NCBI GenBank assembly: GCA_965651365.1
Contig: CBFGSA010000083.1
Coordinates: forward strand, 1-12,220
Source: DASSBG01 sp965651365
GTDB lineage: Bacteria > Pseudomonadota > Gammaproteobacteria > Xanthomonadales > Rhodanobacteraceae
Direction of reading: 5' to 3'
DNA: 12,220 nucleotides
The position numbers were made by a program, and so were the translations under genes. Below are positions 1-6,491 of this stretch, piece after piece. Within the stretch, counting starts at the first letter, position 1. Each line of letters opens with the position of its first letter. Below the pieces are notes generated by a model that did no database searches, was not told where the DNA came from, and was given only the letters and a program-made list of their open reading frames with translations.

Positions 1-39
1 GAAATGCCTGCCGTTGCTAGACATTGCCAGCCAGTGCCC
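1..39. repeat. 10-bp phased TGCC repeats left of the left att
   Basis: TGCC-type pentamers begin at 5 (TGCCT), 15 (TGCTA, degenerate), 25 (TGCCA) and 35 (TGCCC), exactly 10 bp apart, and stop next to the att core at 41. The same arrangement lies inside the right end of the island (12175, 12185, 12195). Repeats spaced by one helical turn beside an att core are typical of integrase arm sites. Here they lie outside this island, which suggests that a neighbouring guaA-type island ends at this point. That last step is inference. Confidence 0.5.
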
Positions 40-40
40 G

Positions 41-60
41 TCACTCCCACTCGATTGTAA
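41..60 (-). other. Left attachment site, copy of guaA 3' end
   Basis: The minus strand reads ACA ATC GAG TGG GAG TGA, i.e. Thr-Ile-Glu-Trp-Glu-stop, the usual C-terminus of GMP synthase. The first 12 bases (TCACTCCCACTC) match the right copy at 12209-12220 with one difference (C/T at the fourth base). Similarity to guaA coding sequence seems to end after the Thr codon. This fits a duplicated att core made by integration into the last codons of guaA. The full length of the repeat cannot be seen because the window ends inside the right copy. Confidence 0.75.
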
Positions 61-139
61 ACAAGCACACAAAACCCTTTAGTGACAACAATTTGCAAGA
101 ACTATCAGGCTCAGTGCCATGAAAAATACCATGACCAGA

Positions 140-364
140 TCATGAGGTTGAACACGGCTTGCGCCGGCAGCGTTCACGCTCCTGGTCGGCGATCTCGCCC
201 GGCTGCAATGCTAGCTCAGCATCGGTCATGCGCTCCAGCACGTCGCGTAGGCGGATGGTGCAAGGAATGGGCGGCAGCTCGAACTCATAGCCGCCGGCGA
301 TCATTTCGGCCGCAATCTCCTCGGTGATGAAAAACGGCTCGTCGTCTTGGTTCGGCTTCTTCAT
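140..364 (-). CDS. Small unknown protein coupled to the resolvase
   Basis: Encodes 74 residues and I do not recognise the family. The start ATG (364-362) overlaps the resolvase stop as ATGA, and a strong GGAGGA ribosome site lies at 371-376, six bases upstream, so translation is probably coupled to the resolvase. The protein is acidic in its first two thirds (NQDDEPFFITEEIAAEM) and ends in a basic, Cys-containing tail (ERERCRRKPCSTS). No signal peptide or membrane segment is visible. The good ribosome site and the overlap argue for a real gene. Its job is unknown; a role beside the recombinase is only suggested by position. Confidence 0.6.
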   Translation of the reverse strand: MKKPNQDDEPFFITEEIAAEMIAGGYEFELPPIPCTIRLRDVLERMTDAELALQPGEIADQERERCRRKPCSTS

Positions 365-1098
365 GCCCTTTCCTCCTGGCGCTCATCCTGGCCGACAGCG
401 GCCAGGGCATCGGCTTCCGTCAATGCGTCCTCCACGAACGCGCCGTGCTGCTTCGCTTCGGCCTGGCTGACCTCGGCCCATATCCGTTTCACCTGGGCCG
501 CACTGTACCCGGCCAGCTCGGCGGTCTTGTTGATGCTGTAGCCGGACTTGCGCAGCGCGACAACTTGGGCGCGGCGCTTCGGATCAGCACGGCGGCCCTT
601 GTACCGCCCGGCCTGGCGGGCCAACTCAATGCCTTGGCGCTGGCGTTCGCGCCTGTCCTCGTAGTCGTCGCGGGCCATCTGCAAGGCCAGGCGAAAAAGC
701 ATGATCTGCACGGCTTCCAGCACGATCTTGGCGACGCCCTGGGCCTCGGCCGCCAGGTCGGATAGATCGACCACGCCAGGGACGGCCAGGCGTGCGCCTT
801 TGGCCTGTATCGAGGCCACCAGGCGCTCGGCCTCGGGCAAAGGTAGGCGGCTGATGCGGTCGATCTTCTCGGCAATGACCACCTCGCCGGGCTGTAGGTC
901 GCCGATCATGCGCAGCAGCTCAGGCCGGTCGGCGCGTGCGCCGGATGCCTTCTCACGGTAGATGCCGGCGACGTAGTAGCCGGCGGCCTTCGCGGCCGTA
1001 GTGATCGCCTCTTGGCGTTCCAAGTCCTGCGCGTCGGTGCTGACGCGCAGATAGACCCGCGCCACCATCGGCGCGGCTACTGGCTTCGTCCTGCGCAT
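361..1098 (-). CDS. resG: Serine recombinase (resolvase/invertase family)
   Basis: A 245-residue small serine recombinase. The N-terminal catalytic domain has the motif VARVYLRVSTDAQ with the nucleophile at Ser20, followed by the typical GYYVAGIYREKASGARADRP stretch and the GEVVIAEKIDRISR motif near residues 70-85. A helix-turn-helix follows at about residues 172-210 (RRAQVVALRKSGYSINKTAELAGYS), then an extra acidic tail of about 30 residues. The start at 1098 has an AAAGGAG ribosome site at 1108-1114; Met11 is an alternative. Resolvases of this type resolve cointegrates or dimers at a res site, probably in the divergent gap upstream. The symbol resG is used by analogy with the resolvase of GIsul2-type islands, from memory. 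Confidence 0.85.
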   Translation of the reverse strand: MRRTKPVAAPMVARVYLRVSTDAQDLERQEAITTAAKAAGYYVAGIYREKASGARADRPELLRMIGDLQPGEVVIAEKIDRISRLPLPEAERLVASIQAKGARLAVPGVVDLSDLAAEAQGVAKIVLEAVQIMLFRLALQMARDDYEDRRERQRQGIELARQAGRYKGRRADPKRRAQVVALRKSGYSINKTAELAGYSAAQVKRIWAEVSQAEAKQHGAFVEDALTEADALAAVGQDERQEERA

Positions 1099-1181
1099 AC
1101 TTGCGGGCTCCTTTGGGCATACTCAAATGCACCCATCTTAAACTGGCAGGCCAATTTATCACATATCGATCTAAATGCGCC

Positions 1182-1210
1182 TAGCTCATTTTTACAGCTT
1201 AAATGAGCTA
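1182..1210. promoter_or_regulatory. Dyad: candidate res subsite or ars operator
   Basis: A perfect 10-bp inverted repeat, TAGCTCATTT (1182-1191) and AAATGAGCTA (1201-1210), is separated by 9 bp. Its total length of 29 bp fits a resolvase subsite. It also abuts the -35 element of the arsR promoter, so an ArsR operator is possible. A related half-site (ACTCAAATG) lies at 1121-1129. The sequence alone does not decide between the two roles. Confidence 0.5.
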
Positions 1211-1239
1211 TTGAGCACACTCCATATTTCGACTATTAT
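1211..1239 (+). promoter_or_regulatory. arsR operon promoter (-35/-10)
   Basis: TTGAGC at 1211-1216 and TATTAT at 1234-1239 are separated by 17 bp, a good sigma-70 arrangement. A start about seven bases after the -10 falls on or next to the ATG of arsR at 1246. No ribosome site is seen before that ATG, so the arsR message may be leaderless. Confidence 0.7.
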
Positions 1240-1245
1240 TGAAAC

Positions 1246-1578
1246 ATGGAAACGATAAATGCTGTAGCCGCCCTGGCGGCCATCGCTCAAGAATCGCGCC
1301 TCGCGGTGTTCCGGCTTCTCGTCCAGGCCGGCCCCGCCGGCATGGCCGCCGGAAAAATCAGCGAAGCGGCCGGCATCCCGCCGTCTTCGCTATCCTTCCA
1401 CCTGAAAGAGCTGGCACACGCCGGCATGGTCACGTCGCGGCAAGAAGGCCGATTTGTGATCTACGAGGCGAACTTTTCGACGGCCACTAACCTGGTGGCC
1501 TTTCTCACGGAAAACTGCTGCGGCGGCCAGGTGTGCAACCTGTCTTGCACCACGGAAGCCGGGAAGGTGTTGGCATGA
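1246..1578 (+). CDS. arsR: ArsR family arsenic-responsive repressor
   Basis: A 110-residue winged helix-turn-helix repressor that releases the ars promoter when it binds As(III). The recognition region is at residues 36-66 (GKISEAAGIPPSSLSFHLKEL), followed by a beta wing (MVTSRQEGRFVIYEA). It lacks the CxC motif of the classical E. coli ArsR. Instead, cysteines cluster at the C-terminus: Cys91, Cys92, Cys97 and Cys101. This resembles the Acidithiobacillus-type ArsR, where a C-terminal Cys-Cys pair and a third Cys bind As(III). No Shine-Dalgarno is seen before the ATG. The stop overlaps the arsH start (ATGA). It is the first gene of arsR-arsH-arsC-acr3. Confidence 0.9.
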   Translation: METINAVAALAAIAQESRLAVFRLLVQAGPAGMAAGKISEAAGIPPSSLSFHLKELAHAGMVTSRQEGRFVIYEANFSTATNLVAFLTENCCGGQVCNLSCTTEAGKVLA

Positions 1579-2342
1579 GACTTCGCCATCTTTCCGACCC
1601 CGATTCTTTGCCCGCTTTGGACAAATCCTTTGCCATCGAGCGCCCGGCGCTCGGGCTGGCACCCGACGCCCCGCCGGTGCGTATCCTGCTGCTGTATGGC
1701 TCGCTGCGCGCCCGCTCGTTCTCACGGCTGGCCGTCGAGGAAGCGGCCCGGCTGCTGCAATTCTTTGGCGCAGAAACACGCATCTTCGACCCGTCCGATT
1801 TGCCGTTGCCCGATCAAGTGCAAAGCGACGATCACCCGGCCGTCAAGGAGCTGCGCGCCCTGTCCGAGTGGTCAGAGGGACAAGTCTGGTGCAGCCCGGA
1901 ACGCCACGGTCAGATTACCAGTGTCATGAAGGCGCAGATTGACCATCTGCCGCTTGAAATGGCCGGCATCCGGCCGACCCAAGGCCGCACCCTGGCCGTG
2001 ATGCAGGTATCCGGCGGCTCGCAGAGCTTCAACGCCGTGAACACCTTGCGTCTGCTCGGCCGCTGGATGCGAATGTTCACCATTCCGAACCAGTCGAGTA
2101 TCGCCAAAGCGTTCCAAGAGTTCGACGCGGCGGGCCGCATGAAGCCCTCGCCGTACTACGACCGAATAGCCGATGTGATGGAAGAACTGGTGCGCTTCAC
2201 GGCGCTGGTACGGCCGCACCGTGAAGCACTGACAGACCGCTATTCCGAACGGAAAGCGGCCGGCCACGTCATCGACGAGGCCACCGATCTTTCATCCATC
2301 GCCATTGCTCCCCAGCCACTACCAGAAAGCGAAACATCATGA
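1575..2342 (+). CDS. arsH: ArsH, NADPH-dependent FMN oxidoreductase
   Basis: A 255-residue flavodoxin-like protein of the ArsH family. Members bind FMN, use NADPH and oxidise trivalent organoarsenicals such as methylarsenite to less toxic pentavalent forms. The FMN phosphate loop is visible as ILLLYGSLRARSFSR (about residues 37-51), and the conserved LSEWSEGQVWCSPERHGQ and LAVMQVSGGSQSFNAVN segments follow. The open frame extends upstream to 1533, but ATG at 1575 is preferred: it overlaps the arsR stop, has GGAAGG upstream and gives the usual family length. The stop overlaps the arsC start (ATGA). With arsC and acr3 it broadens resistance to organic arsenic. Confidence 0.92.
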   Translation: MRLRHLSDPDSLPALDKSFAIERPALGLAPDAPPVRILLLYGSLRARSFSRLAVEEAARLLQFFGAETRIFDPSDLPLPDQVQSDDHPAVKELRALSEWSEGQVWCSPERHGQITSVMKAQIDHLPLEMAGIRPTQGRTLAVMQVSGGSQSFNAVNTLRLLGRWMRMFTIPNQSSIAKAFQEFDAAGRMKPSPYYDRIADVMEELVRFTALVRPHREALTDRYSERKAAGHVIDEATDLSSIAIAPQPLPESETS

Positions 2343-2845
2343 CCGAAAGAATCTATAACGTCCTCATCCTCTGCACCGGCAATTCGGCGCGCAGCATCAT
2401 GGCCGAAGCTCTCATCAACACGATGGGGCAAGGGCGCTTCCGCGCCTACAGCGCCGGCAGTCACCCAACCGGCAAGGTCAATCCCTTCGCCGTCGAAAAG
2501 GTGGAGTCGGTGAATTACCCGACCGAGAATCTGCGCAGCAAGAGCTGGGACGAGTACGCCACGCCCGACGCACCGAAGATGGACTTCATCATCACCGTCT
2601 GCGACAACGCCGCCGGCGAAATGTGTCCGGTGTGGCCTGGTCAGCCGATCTCGGCGCATTGGGGATTTGAAGACCCGGCCGCCGTCGAAGGCACTGACGC
2701 CGAGAAGCGCCGGGCCTTCGAACAAACCTTCCGGCACATGATGAACCGCGTCCGCCTGTTCGTGAATCTGCCTCTCAAAATGCTTGACCAGACGGCCATC
2801 AAGCGCGAGCTGGCGAACATCGGCAAGACCGAGCAGGAAGCATGA
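2339..2845 (+). CDS. arsC: Arsenate reductase, low-Mr tyrosine phosphatase type
   Basis: A 168-residue arsenate reductase that converts As(V) to As(III) for export. The CX5R phosphate loop is CTGNSARS (Cys12 to Arg18). Further redox cysteines are Cys88 and Cys96 in VCDNAAGEMCPVWPG, matching the relay cysteines of the thioredoxin-coupled (S. aureus pI258-like) class. The general acid is probably the Asp of FEDPAA (Asp112). The C-terminal helical region (FEQTFRHMMNRVRLFVNLPL) is typical of ArsC fused or coupled to ars operons. Start and stop both overlap neighbours by ATGA, so translation is coupled to arsH and acr3. Confidence 0.93.
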   Translation: MTERIYNVLILCTGNSARSIMAEALINTMGQGRFRAYSAGSHPTGKVNPFAVEKVESVNYPTENLRSKSWDEYATPDAPKMDFIITVCDNAAGEMCPVWPGQPISAHWGFEDPAAVEGTDAEKRRAFEQTFRHMMNRVRLFVNLPLKMLDQTAIKRELANIGKTEQEA

Positions 2846-3909
2846 GCGCCGGCGCACAGGCCATCGCCGCGAAGCCGCGCCAGGCCCCGATGAGCGGCTT
2901 CGAGCGTTACCTGACGCTGTGGGTGGCCCTGTGCATCGTCGCCGGTGTTGCGCTCGGCCAGGGCCTTCCTGACGTGTTCCAGGCCATAGGCCGCATGGAA
3001 GTGGCCCAGGTCAATTTGCCGGTGGGCCTGCTGATTTGGGTAATGATCGTCCCGATGCTGGTCAAGATCGACTTCGGGGCGCTGCACCAGGTCAAAGAGC
3101 ATTGGCGCGGCATCGGCGTCACGCTGTTCGTGAATTGGGCCGTCAAGCCATTCTCGATGGCCCTGCTGGGGTGGCTGTTCATCCGACAAGTGTTCGCTCC
3201 GTTCCTGCCGGCCGATCAACTGGACAGCTACATCGCGGGCTTGATCTTGCTGGCCGCCGCGCCCTGCACGGCAATGGTGTTCGTGTGGAGCCGCCTTACC
3301 AACGGCGACCCGCTTTTCACGCTCTCGCAAGTGGCTCTGAACGACGCCATCATGATCGTGGCCTTCGCGCCCATCGTCGGCCTGCTGCTGGGCATGTCCT
3401 CGATCTCGGTGCCTTGGGACACGCTGCTGATTTCGGTCGTGCTCTACATCATCGTGCCGGTGATCCTGGCGCAGCTCTTGCGGCGGCATCTGCTCAAGCA
3501 AGGACAGGCCGCCTTTGAACGGGCCATGCAGAAGATCGGGCCGTGGTCGATGGCCGCGCTGCTGCTGACGTTGGTTCTACTGTTCGCCTTCCAGGGCGAG
3601 GCCATCATCCGGCAGCCGTTAGTGATCGCCATGCTAGCCGTGCCGATCTTGATTCAAGTGTTCTTCAATTCCGGGTTAGCCTACTGGCTGAACAAGCGGG
3701 CGGGGGAAAAGCACTCTGTCGCCTGTCCTTCGGCCCTGATCGGTGCCAGCAACTTCTTCGAGCTGGCCGTGGCGGCCGCCATCAGCTTGTTCGGTCTGCA
3801 CTCCGGCGCTGCATTGGCAACCGTGGTCGGCGTCCTGGTCGAAGTGCCGGTGATGCTGCTGGTCGTGCGCGTGGTGAATCGCTCGAAGAGCTGGTACGAA
3901 CGAGGTTGA
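2842..3909 (+). CDS. acr3: ACR3 family arsenite efflux permease
   Basis: A 355-residue inner-membrane arsenite exporter of the ACR3 family (often labelled arsB, though unrelated to the E. coli ArsB fold class). About ten hydrophobic segments are seen. The family-invariant Cys is Cys142 in LLAAAPCTAMVFVWS, and the conserved Glu is Glu307 in GASNFFELAVAAAISLFG. Both have been shown to be needed in studied members. The N-terminal 20 residues are cytosolic and Ala/Pro rich. The start overlaps the arsC stop (ATGA), with AGGA upstream. It exports the As(III) made by ArsC. Confidence 0.93.
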   Translation: MSAGAQAIAAKPRQAPMSGFERYLTLWVALCIVAGVALGQGLPDVFQAIGRMEVAQVNLPVGLLIWVMIVPMLVKIDFGALHQVKEHWRGIGVTLFVNWAVKPFSMALLGWLFIRQVFAPFLPADQLDSYIAGLILLAAAPCTAMVFVWSRLTNGDPLFTLSQVALNDAIMIVAFAPIVGLLLGMSSISVPWDTLLISVVLYIIVPVILAQLLRRHLLKQGQAAFERAMQKIGPWSMAALLLTLVLLFAFQGEAIIRQPLVIAMLAVPILIQVFFNSGLAYWLNKRAGEKHSVACPSALIGASNFFELAVAAAISLFGLHSGAALATVVGVLVEVPVMLLVVRVVNRSKSWYERG

Positions 3910-3911
3910 AC

Positions 3912-3938
3912 ATGAGTAGGAAAAAACTGAGGAAATGA
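3912..3938 (+). CDS. Eight-codon ORF between acr3 and the next mini-ORF
   Basis: ATG at 3912 starts a basic octapeptide, MSRKKLRK, whose stop overlaps the ATG at 3935 as ATGA. It starts three bases after the acr3 stop and continues the chain of ATGA overlaps seen in the operon. It could be a coupling element rather than a protein gene. Very uncertain. Confidence 0.25.
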   Translation: MSRKKLRK

Positions 3939-4027
3939 TTGCAGATTGCCGCGCCGGCCGCTTCCTGGCGCATTCGATCACTGACCTGGAACACCTAGTA
4001 TCCATGCTTGCTGAGGTCGCCCGATGA
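3935..4027 (+). CDS. 30-residue unknown ORF, coupled at both ends
   Basis: Encodes MIADCRAGRFLAHSITDLEH and ten more residues. The start overlaps the octapeptide stop and the stop overlaps the next ORF at 4024, both as ATGA. A GAGG lies close upstream (3929-3932), too near for an ideal ribosome site. It has no recognised domain. It may be the decayed remnant of a longer gene or a translational bridge to the antitoxin-like ORF. Confidence 0.3.
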   Translation: MIADCRAGRFLAHSITDLEHLVSMLAEVAR

Positions 4028-4227
4028 CAGACCCAAAGAACCTAGAGAACAGGCTGCATGAGAAGGCCGACCCGGCCCGCGCCGTTTCCACTGGTCGGGT
4101 GCGCTACACACTGGCCGAACTACTGGCCGACGCGGAAGCATCCGGGGCTTACCCGCTGCCGCCGGAGGAACGCGAATGGATGGATGCGCCGTCTGTGGGT
4201 CGGGAATGGCCAAACAGTGAAGATTGA
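4024..4227 (+). CDS. MazE-like antitoxin tail protein (orphan)
   Basis: Encodes 67 residues. Residues 27-62 (VRYTLAELLADAEASG then PPEEREWMDAPSVGREW) look like the C-terminal, toxin-binding half of MazE/ChpAI antitoxins, which typically carry RYTLEELL and REWLDxPPVGRE motifs. The N-terminal AbrB-type DNA-binding domain is missing, and I find no fragment of one in this frame upstream. No MazF-like toxin gene lies nearby. It ends just before a two-way terminator, so it is the last gene of the ars transcript. Similarity is judged from memory of the motif. It may be a remnant, or a free-standing toxin neutraliser. Confidence 0.5.
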   Translation: MTDPKNLENRLHEKADPARAVSTGRVRYTLAELLADAEASGAYPLPPEEREWMDAPSVGREWPNSED

Positions 4228-4231
4228 AAAA

Positions 4232-4260
4232 GGCGGCCAGTTCGAGTGGCCGCCCTTTCG
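4232..4260. terminator. Bidirectional intrinsic terminator between convergent operons
   Basis: GGCGGCCA (4232-4239) pairs perfectly with TGGCCGCC (4247-4254) around a 7-nt loop. On the plus strand CTTTCG follows. On the minus strand the stem is followed by five T residues (complement of 4227-4231). It lies between the end of the ars operon (4227) and the end of the minus-strand trb operon (4264), so it probably stops both. Confidence 0.8.
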
Positions 4261-4263
4261 TCA

Positions 4264-4488
4264 TTAGCTGCACGCTTGGCGCAAGGCGTTCATTGCTTCT
4301 TGAAAATCAGCCTGTGTCGCCCGGCCCGTTTCAGCTTGGTAGTACACCACCATAAAAGCATTAGCGACGGCTTCGGCCAATGGCCCAAGGCTCCGCGCTT
4401 CCGCTTGGTTGATGTACTCCAAAGAAGAAAGAATAGCCGCTGCTTGATGCACTGCTTGCCCTGGTTCGATAATATGTTGTGTTGTCAT
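4264..4488 (-). CDS. Small unknown protein at the end of the trb operon
   Basis: Encodes 74 residues, predicted largely helical and Ala-rich (QAVHQAAAILSSLEYINQAE, then LAEAVANAFMVVYYQAETGR). No signal peptide or obvious membrane span is seen. The GGAGAGGTG just upstream of the ATG (4488) is a good ribosome site. It is the last gene of the minus-strand block that begins with the stbC-like gene, and it ends three bases into the spacer next to the two-way terminator. I do not recognise the family. Its position behind trbL suggests a transfer-associated role, but nothing in the sequence proves it. Confidence 0.65.
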   Translation of the reverse strand: MTTQHIIEPGQAVHQAAAILSSLEYINQAEARSLGPLAEAVANAFMVVYYQAETGRATQADFQEAMNALRQACS

Positions 4489-4522
4489 AATTCACCTCTC
4501 CAGTAGGTGTTGATTGAAAGTG

Positions 4523-4546
4523 CCGGGCTGGTTGTGGCCAGCCCGG
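4523..4546 (-). promoter_or_regulatory. GC-rich hairpin between the two small downstream genes
   Basis: CCGGGCTGG (4523-4531) pairs perfectly with CCAGCCCGG (4538-4546), loop 6 nt; a further GTAGG/CCTAC pair (4503-4507, 4551-4555) could extend it. On the minus strand it is followed only by CTTTC, so it would be a weak terminator at best. It may stabilise upstream mRNA or lower expression of the last gene. Confidence 0.45.
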
Positions 4547-4551
4547 TGCGC

Positions 4552-4800
4552 CTACAGGTACAGCCCCGCCGCCTCCGCGAATGCTGACCGCTCATTCCTG
4601 CCGCCATTAACCTCAATACTTATCGGCTTAGTTTCGCTCTCTCTCATAGGGTCTGGCCGTGATACAAAAGCGGCTGTTTCTGTCTCTGCATCGACCTCGG
4701 TCGATTGATCACCCAGCGGCGAAATAAATACCTGGCTGACTTCTTCCCTTGGCGCTTCATCCAGGGCCGCCAATGCGGCCATGTATGTTGATGTCGTCAT
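4552..4800 (-). CDS. Small acidic unknown protein behind trbL
   Basis: Encodes 82 residues. The start at 4800 has AGGAG at 4809-4813, inside the last codons of trbL, so it is probably co-translated with trbL. The protein is acidic in the middle (STEVDAETETAAFVSRPDP) with no cysteine, signal peptide or membrane segment, and looks partly disordered. I do not recognise it. It and the 74-residue protein downstream both begin Met-Thr-Thr but are otherwise unlike. Confidence 0.6.
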   Translation of the reverse strand: MTTSTYMAALAALDEAPREEVSQVFISPLGDQSTEVDAETETAAFVSRPDPMRESETKPISIEVNGGRNERSAFAEAAGLYL

Positions 4801-4804
4801 CGTG

Positions 4805-6232
4805 CTAACTCCTGACTTCGTTACTATCTGGGCCAGAATCGGCGCCCAAGCTATTGCCCTCGAACTGGCCAGATTGGCTTGCTTCTTTCGGCTCCATGCT
4901 TTCGCGTATCGAAGCAGCCAGTTTTCCGCCTGTGGTTTCGCTCACTCGCTCCTGGAATCCCTGCTTCACTTGAGAGCCGACACCCTTGGCTAACTCGGAG
5001 GCCGTGCCTGTGGCCAGCTTCGCGGCCTTGGCAAAGCCGCCACCGCTTGAGCTACTGCCGCTGTCACCAAAGCCAGCCGCTTGGGCGAATGGGCTACTGC
5101 CAGCAGTACCCGCTTCACCACCACCGTTTCCGCCACTGCTGACAACTGACCCCATGCTGGACATGTCACCGCCGGTTTCCATACTCGCTGATGCTTTCTG
5201 AAAAGCCGCTTGGAGTGCACTTGCACCTCCGGCTGCACCGGCTGCGGCACCCATAACCGCTTTACCTGCCAGGGCAGCGCCGCCAGTTGCCATACTGGCC
5301 GCCGTCACCGCCGCCCCAACTGCCGCACCCGCACCGAAGTTTCCAATTCCACCGGCTGCGCCAATACCACCACCAGACACAAGACCAGAAATCATCGGCG
5401 GAACTTTGTTGACCAAGAAAAGCAAGATGACCGATATAACCAACATCACGGCCAGTTCCTGGGATGCCATGTTCTCGCTGATTTGCGTGTAGTAGTGATT
5501 GATGAACTCTTTGCCAATCGCAACCAGAAGCACCATTGCCATAAGCTGTGCGGCCAGGCCCAGCACGGTCTTGTAGTAATTGATCGCCATGTCGGAAGTC
5601 CAACGACTTCCACCAAAGCCAAGGAAGAACACACCGGCATACAACAGAATCCAGGCTGATGCGAGCAACAGCAACAGGTTGACCGCAATCAACGCCAGGA
5701 CAAACAAAACAGCCAGGGCCATTAGCTCCATGACCAGAGCAGTTGCCATCTGCCGCCATCCCAGCTCCGAGGTGGCCTGTACTGTGCGGTTGTATAACTC
5801 GAAACCAAGATCAAGGATGCTGGAGGGCCCAAGATTGCTATTGGAAAGTCCCCCCGCCTGCGCGCCCAGAGTTTGCAATGACTGAACAATCGTACCGGCG
5901 ATATTCATGCCCTGGTTCGCATTCGTCAGCAACCACCAGAAAAAGCCGGTGAAGATCGTGAAGCGAACGAACTCCGCGAAGAACTCGCCAATGTCGGCCT
6001 TGCGCAAAGCCATCATGCCGAATGTCCAGACCATCGAAATCACAACCAGCGTCCAGAACAAACGCGATGCAGCGGACTCAATAGCTGGCCCCCATGTTGC
6101 GGCAGCATCATGAAAACGCTTGAGCACATCATTCATAACACCGCTGCTACTTAGCTCCTGCGCCATTGCAGGTTCAGCCAGCACCATTGTGGCGACCATC
6201 ATCAAGCCACCTAGAGCAATTTTCTTTCTCAT
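4805..6232 (-). CDS. trbL: TrbL/VirB6-like mating pore membrane protein
   Basis: A 475-residue P-type conjugative transfer protein TrbL, the polytopic inner-membrane VirB6 equivalent of the type IV secretion channel. A signal-like N-terminus (MRKKIALGGLMMVATMVLAE ending PAMA) is followed by membrane segments at about residues 57-76, 90-103, 165-205, 224-240 and 260-276. The segment GFGGSRWTSDMAINYYKTVL fits the TrbL family. Residues from about 284 onward form a Gly/Ala/Ser-rich low-complexity tail. The frame is open to 6358, but ATG at 6232 is chosen for the signal sequence and the GAGGT at 6240-6244. It follows trbJ and the lipoprotein gene, the RP4 trbJ-trbK-trbL order. No other trb genes are present. 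Confidence 0.88.
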   Translation of the reverse strand: MRKKIALGGLMMVATMVLAEPAMAQELSSSGVMNDVLKRFHDAAATWGPAIESAASRLFWTLVVISMVWTFGMMALRKADIGEFFAEFVRFTIFTGFFWWLLTNANQGMNIAGTIVQSLQTLGAQAGGLSNSNLGPSSILDLGFELYNRTVQATSELGWRQMATALVMELMALAVLFVLALIAVNLLLLLASAWILLYAGVFFLGFGGSRWTSDMAINYYKTVLGLAAQLMAMVLLVAIGKEFINHYYTQISENMASQELAVMLVISVILLFLVNKVPPMISGLVSGGGIGAAGGIGNFGAGAAVGAAVTAASMATGGAALAGKAVMGAAAGAAGGASALQAAFQKASASMETGGDMSSMGSVVSSGGNGGGEAGTAGSSPFAQAAGFGDSGSSSSGGGFAKAAKLATGTASELAKGVGSQVKQGFQERVSETTGGKLAASIRESMEPKEASQSGQFEGNSLGADSGPDSNEVRS

Positions 6233-6242
6233 GGCGACCACC

Positions 6243-6479
6243 TCAATAATCATCTTTAGGGCTGGGCTTGAACTCCCACTGACGCATCTGCTTGGCCTTC
6301 TGGAATGCTCTGCATTCCTCGGTAAAGGCCTCTCGGTTCGCTTCGCTGCGCATTTCATTCAGTGCTGCCTGGAACGCATCGGGGGCACACGTCGCCGCAT
6401 TTGGTTCGGGCATCCTTTCCTGTTCACATCCAGCCAACAACAGCAACGTAGCCGCGGTAGTAAAAAAGATTTTTTTCAT
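6243..6479 (-). CDS. TrbK/EexN-like entry exclusion lipoprotein
   Basis: A 78-residue lipoprotein. The signal peptide MKKIFFTTAATLLLLAGC has a clear lipobox (LLAGC, lipidated Cys18). Two further cysteines (Cys31 and Cys56) could form a disulfide. It lies between trbJ and trbL, where RP4 carries trbK, the entry-exclusion lipoprotein that blocks redundant transfer into the cell. Size and position therefore suggest an exclusion function, though sequence similarity to RP4 TrbK is not evident to me. The C-terminal 17 residues (AKQMRQWEFKPSPKDDY) closely resemble the end of TrbJ. The ribosome site GGGAGG (6487-6492) overlaps the trbJ stop codon, and its own stop overlaps the trbL ribosome site. Confidence 0.75.
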   Translation of the reverse strand: MKKIFFTTAATLLLLAGCEQERMPEPNAATCAPDAFQAALNEMRSEANREAFTEECRAFQKAKQMRQWEFKPSPKDDY

Positions 6480-6491
6480 CTCACCGCCTCC

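Noticed and set aside
41..60. tRNA gene as the integration target
   Set aside because: P4-type integrases often use tRNA genes, but the repeat encodes the GMP synthase C-terminus and no tRNA fold is visible at either end.
445..765. 106-residue plus-strand ORF inside the resolvase region
   Set aside because: It is a shadow of the well-supported serine recombinase on the other strand.
2641..3501. 286-residue minus-strand ORF opposite arsC and acr3
   Set aside because: It lies antisense to two clearly recognised genes, has His/Arg/Gln-rich low-complexity content typical of reverse-frame translation, and shows no family resemblance.
5210..5659. 149-residue plus-strand ORF opposite trbL
   Set aside because: Cys/His/Thr-rich translation with no domain, antisense to a recognised membrane protein gene.
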